Source of the DNA: Actinomadura macrotermitis
Lineage (GTDB): Bacteria; Actinomycetota; Actinomycetes; Streptosporangiales; Streptosporangiaceae
NCBI RefSeq assembly: GCF_009604375.1
Contig: NZ_WEGH01000003.1
Span: 1 to 64,000 of the forward strand
Direction: 5' to 3'
DNA length: 64,000 nucleotides
A program made the position numbers and the translations under genes. Each line of letters starts with the position of its first letter. The stretch's first letter is position 1. This document shows positions 61,080 to 64,000 of this stretch, one piece after another. A model generated the notes under the pieces. The model was not told where the DNA came from. It worked only from the letters and a program-made list of their open reading frames with translations, and made no database searches.

Positions 61080-62354
61080 TCAGGCGCTCTTCTCCCGCGG
61101 TTCGCGCTTGCTGCGCTCGCGCGGCACCAGGGTGGGGTTGACGTGCTCCAGGACGGCCTCGCGCGTGATGACGACCCGGGCCACGTCGACCCGGCTCGGC
61201 ACCTCGTACATGACCGACAGGAGGACCTCCTCCATGATGGCGCGCAGGCCCCGGGCGCCGGTCCCGCGCAGGATGGCCTGGTCCGCGATCGCCTCCAGGG
61301 CGTCGTCGGTGAACTCCAGGTCGACCCCGTCCAGCTCGAACAGGCGGTGGTACTGGCGCACCAGCGCGTTCTTCGGCTCGGTCAGGATGTTGATCAGCGC
61401 TTCGCGGTCCAGGTTGTGCACGCTGGTGATGACCGGGAGCCGGCCGATGAACTCCGGGATCATCCCGAACTTCAGCAGGTCCTCGGGCATCACCTCGGCC
61501 AGGTGCGCCGACGACTCGCTGAACTCGGTCTTGGACCGGATCACCGCGCCGAAGCCCATGCCCTGCTTGCCGACCCGCGACTCCACGATCTTCTCCAGGC
61601 CGGCGAAGGCGCCACCGCAGATGAACAGCACGTTGGTGGTGTCGATCTGGATGAACTCCTGGTGCGGGTGCTTGCGGCCGCCCTGCGGCGGCACGCTCGC
61701 GGTGGTCCCCTCCAGGATCTTCAGCAGGGCCTGCTGGACGCCCTCCCCCGAGACGTCCCGGGTGATCGACGGGTTCTCGCTCTTGCGAGCGATCTTGTCG
61801 ACCTCGTCGATGTAGATGATCCCGGTCTCGGCCTTCTTGACGTCGTAGTCGGCCGCCTGGATCAGTTTCAGGAGGATGTTCTCGACATCCTCGCCGACGT
61901 ATCCGGCCTCCGTCAGCGCCGTGGCGTCCGCGATCGCGAACGGGACGTTGAGGAGTTTGGCGAGCGTCTGCGCGAGCAGCGTCTTGCCAGATCCGGTGGG
62001 GCCCAGCAGCAGGATGTTCGACTTGGCCAGCTCGACCGCGTCGTCCCGGCCGGTGTCACCGGACTGGATGCGCTTGTAGTGGTTATAGACGGCGACCGAA
62101 AGGGCCTTCTTCGCCGTCTCCTGCCCGATGACGTAGCCGTCGAGGAACTCGTAGATCTCCCGCGGCTTGGGCAGGCTGTCCCACTTGAGGTCGGAGGTCT
62201 CGGAGAGCTCCTCCTCGATGATCTCGTTGCAGAGATCGATGCACTCGTCGCAGATGTACACGCCCGGACCCGCGATGAGCTTCTTGACCTGCTTCTGGCT
62301 CTTTCCGCAGAACGAGCACTTCAGCAGGTCACCACCGTCGCCGATGCGTGCCAC
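61080..62354 (-). CDS. clpX: ATP-dependent Clp protease ATP-binding subunit ClpX
   Basis: A 424-residue AAA+ unfoldase. The N-terminal zinc-binding domain has C13, C16, C35 and C38 (KCSFCGKS and ICDECIDL). Walker A is GPTGSGKTLL, Walker B IIYIDEVDKIA, and the sensor 2 region GTGARGLRAIMEEVLL. It works with ClpP1P2, encoded directly upstream on this strand; a 231-base gap with two hairpins suggests a partly separate promoter. Confidence 0.97.
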   Translation of the reverse strand: MARIGDGGDLLKCSFCGKSQKQVKKLIAGPGVYICDECIDLCNEIIEEELSETSDLKWDSLPKPREIYEFLDGYVIGQETAKKALSVAVYNHYKRIQSGDTGRDDAVELAKSNILLLGPTGSGKTLLAQTLAKLLNVPFAIADATALTEAGYVGEDVENILLKLIQAADYDVKKAETGIIYIDEVDKIARKSENPSITRDVSGEGVQQALLKILEGTTASVPPQGGRKHPHQEFIQIDTTNVLFICGGAFAGLEKIVESRVGKQGMGFGAVIRSKTEFSESSAHLAEVMPEDLLKFGMIPEFIGRLPVITSVHNLDREALINILTEPKNALVRQYHRLFELDGVDLEFTDDALEAIADQAILRGTGARGLRAIMEEVLLSVMYEVPSRVDVARVVITREAVLEHVNPTLVPRERSKREPREKSA

Positions 62355-62585
62355 CCAACTGTCTCCTTTTCGTGGGGCCGCCCGCCTGAGAGGTTGCGGC
62401 GCAGCTCGGTTGCGTCCCGAAGGCTCTCGACGTTGGATTCGACGTTACCGCCTCCAACGGACTAGGTAAGCCCCTAGGGCGTCCTACTTGGATCCCGTCC
62501 TGTCACGGCGGACAGGACCCGAGGTAGGTGCCCGGCCCGGAAGTACGACGACCGGGCCGGGGATCACCCGGATCCTTCTGCCGTC
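62355..62585 (-). terminator. clpP2-clpX intergenic region with two hairpins
   Basis: Two stems lie downstream of clpP2: 62531-62561 (10 bp arms, 11-base loop) and 62497-62518 (8 bp arms, 6-base loop). They can act as terminator or attenuator. The rest probably holds a clpX promoter, which I cannot place. Confidence 0.55.
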
Positions 62586-63257
62586 TCAGGACGACACTAC
62601 CTCGGCTTTACGCTTCCTGCTGCTGAAGACGTCGTCGATCAGACCGTAGTCCTTCGCCTCGGCCGCGGTGAGGATCTTGTCCCGCTCGATGTCGTGCCGG
62701 ACCTCCTCCAGGCTCTTGCCGCTGTGCTTGGACAGGATGTCCTCCAGCAGCTCGCGGATCCGCATGATCTCGCGGGCCTGGATCTCGATGTCGCTGGACT
62801 GGCCGTAGGTGCCCTCGGTCGCCGGCTGGTGGATCAGGATCCGCGAGTTCGGCAGCGCCGCCCGCTTGCCGGGGGTGCCGGCGGCCAGCAGCACCGCGGC
62901 GGCCGAGGCCGCCTGGCCGATGCAGACCGTCTGCACGTCCGGCTTGACGAACTGCATCGTGTCGTAGATCGCCGTCATGGCGGTGAAGGAGCCGCCGGGC
63001 GAGTTGATGTAGATGCTGATGTCGCGGTCGGGGTCGATCGACTCCAGCGTGATCAGCTGGGCCATCACGTCGTTGGCCGAGGCGTCGTCGATCTGCACGC
63101 CGAGGAAGATGATGCGCTCCTCGAACAGCTTGTTGTACGGGTTCATCTCCTTGACCCCGTACGTGGTGCGCTCGACGAACGACGGGATGATGTAGCGGTT
63201 GTCCAGGGGCATGGGCGTCCCGCCCGCCTGGATCTGGGGCCGGATCAGCTCGCTCAC
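62586..63257 (-). CDS. clpP2: ATP-dependent Clp protease proteolytic subunit 2
   Basis: A 223-residue ClpP. Catalytic S118 lies in CIGQAASAAAVLLAAGTPGK and H143 in RILIHQPATEG. The N-terminal extension of about 20 residues (PQIQAGGTPMPLDNRYIIPS) is typical of the actinobacterial ClpP2, which is processed. It starts with GTG 28 bases after clpP1 and is in the same operon. Confidence 0.96.
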   Translation of the reverse strand: MSELIRPQIQAGGTPMPLDNRYIIPSFVERTTYGVKEMNPYNKLFEERIIFLGVQIDDASANDVMAQLITLESIDPDRDISIYINSPGGSFTAMTAIYDTMQFVKPDVQTVCIGQAASAAAVLLAAGTPGKRAALPNSRILIHQPATEGTYGQSSDIEIQAREIMRIRELLEDILSKHSGKSLEEVRHDIERDKILTAAEAKDYGLIDDVFSSRKRKAEVVSS

Positions 63258-63285
63258 TTCAGTGCCTCCGTATGTCTTCGGGTCG

Positions 63286-63921
63286 TCAGGAGACGGGGCC
63301 CGCGGAGGGCACCTGGTTGGCGCTGAGCACCACGTGGTCGACCAGGCCGTAGTCCTTGGCCTCGTCGGCGGTGAACCAGCGGTCGCGGTCGGAGTCGCGC
63401 TCGATCTGGTCGAGCGACTGGCCGGTGTGTTCGGCGATCTTCTCGGCGAGCGTCTTCTTGACGTAGAGCATCTGCTCGGCCTGGATCTTGATGTCGGAGG
63501 CCGTGCCGCCGATGCCGCCCGACGGCTGGTGCATCATGATGCGCGCGTGCGGCAGGGCGTAGCGCTTGCCCGGCGTGCCCGCGCAGAGCAGGAACTGCCC
63601 CATGGAGGCCGCCAGGCCCATGCCGACCGTCACGATGTCGTTCGGCACGTACTGCATGATGTCGTAGATCGCCATGCCGGCCGTGACCGAGCCACCGGGC
63701 GAGTTGATGTAGAGCGTGATGTCGCGCTTGCCGTCGTCGGCCGCCAGCAGCAGCAGTTCGGCGCAGATGCGGTTGGCGATGTCGTCGTCGACCTGCTGGC
63801 CGAGGAAGACGATGCGTTCGCGCAGCAGCCGCTGGAAGAGCTGGTCGCCCAGGGGCAGCAGGGGCGCCTCGGCGACCCGCGCCTGGACCTGTGACGACTC
63901 GAAAGTCGGAGGCATGCTCAC
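63286..63921 (-). CDS. clpP1: ATP-dependent Clp protease proteolytic subunit 1
   Basis: A 211-residue ClpP with S106 in VGMGLAASMGQFLLCAGTPG and H131 in RIMMHQPSGGIGG. Order clpP1-clpP2-clpX is the usual one in actinobacteria, where P1 and P2 form a mixed 14-mer. The GTG at 63921 has GGAGG eight bases upstream, better than the internal ATG. Confidence 0.96.
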   Translation of the reverse strand: MSMPPTFESSQVQARVAEAPLLPLGDQLFQRLLRERIVFLGQQVDDDIANRICAELLLLAADDGKRDITLYINSPGGSVTAGMAIYDIMQYVPNDIVTVGMGLAASMGQFLLCAGTPGKRYALPHARIMMHQPSGGIGGTASDIKIQAEQMLYVKKTLAEKIAEHTGQSLDQIERDSDRDRWFTADEAKDYGLVDHVVLSANQVPSAGPVS

Positions 63922-64000
63922 CGGGTGTTCCTCCGGTCCTTTAATCGGTACGGATGATTGGACATTAACGCGCCCCAGGACCCGCTTAAGCCCGCAGGGC
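63922..64000 (-). promoter_or_regulatory. clpP1P2 upstream region
   Basis: The window ends here. A palindrome cccgcttaagcccgc (63981-63995) matches the GCG half of the ClgR-type operator that controls clp genes in actinobacteria, but the other half is poor. The -35 and -10 cannot be fixed. Confidence 0.3.

Noticed and set aside
63981..63995. ClgR operator upstream of clpP1
   Set aside because: Only the GCG half matches the remembered consensus; listed as a low-confidence feature, not claimed as a finding.

Overview
The window is a high-GC actinobacterial chromosome segment. The first 120 bases are the reverse complement of a 16S rRNA 5' end whose variable region looks like Actinomadura (Thermomonosporaceae). 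Frequent GTG starts, 4-8 nt stop/start overlaps and an uninterrupted run of core genes fit a chromosome, not a plasmid. No CRISPR array, transposase or phage structural gene was seen.

Layout. 0-0.8 kb: minus-strand rrn operon start with leader and tandem promoters. 0.8-9.0 kb: DrrAB-type ABC exporter, convergent AfsR-like regulator, metallo-beta-lactamase-fold hydrolase, a small Rho-N-like protein, VOC and DUF1360 proteins, and a baeRF-type protein. 9.0-9.5 kb: two identical tRNA-Ala(GGC) genes separated by hairpin-rich DNA. 9.5-20.2 kb: minus-strand housekeeping block gpgP-like, rsfS, nadD, then (interposed) a PaaK-like ligase, an M48 protease and a Tat-exported metallophosphoesterase, then proA, proB, obgE, rpmA, rplU. 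20.5-24.4 kb: RNase E/G and the TIGR03936-type protein. 24.4-41.5 kb: accessory island (below). 41.5-50.1 kb: TIGR03960-type radical SAM protein, then the cell-wall elongation operon rodA, mrdA, mreD, mreC, mreB, and ndk. 50.2-59.3 kb: MFS-like protein, DUF4233 protein, folC with a divergent FolC-like paralog, and valS flanked by two paralogous membrane-anchored proteins. 59.4-60.9 kb: two-component pair. 61-64 kb: clpX, clpP2, clpP1.

The island lies between two genes (TIGR03960 and TIGR03936) that are normally adjacent in actinomycetes. It carries a GT39-type membrane glycosyltransferase, a secreted repeat plus beta-propeller protein, a 3284-residue RHS/YD-repeat polymorphic toxin with a HINT domain and an unidentified 120-residue C-terminal toxin domain, a 143-residue immunity candidate overlapping the toxin stop by 4 nt, a twice-frameshifted pseudogene and smaller remnants, and a DUF6585-like membrane protein with a palindromic operator in its promoter. 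The toxin tip and immunity gene are visibly poorer in GC than the RHS core, as expected for exchanged cargo. This toxin/immunity pair is the best candidate for something undescribed.

All calls come from reading the sequence and from recalled family knowledge; no database search was run. Start sites were moved downstream wherever a ribosome binding site or overlap supported it.
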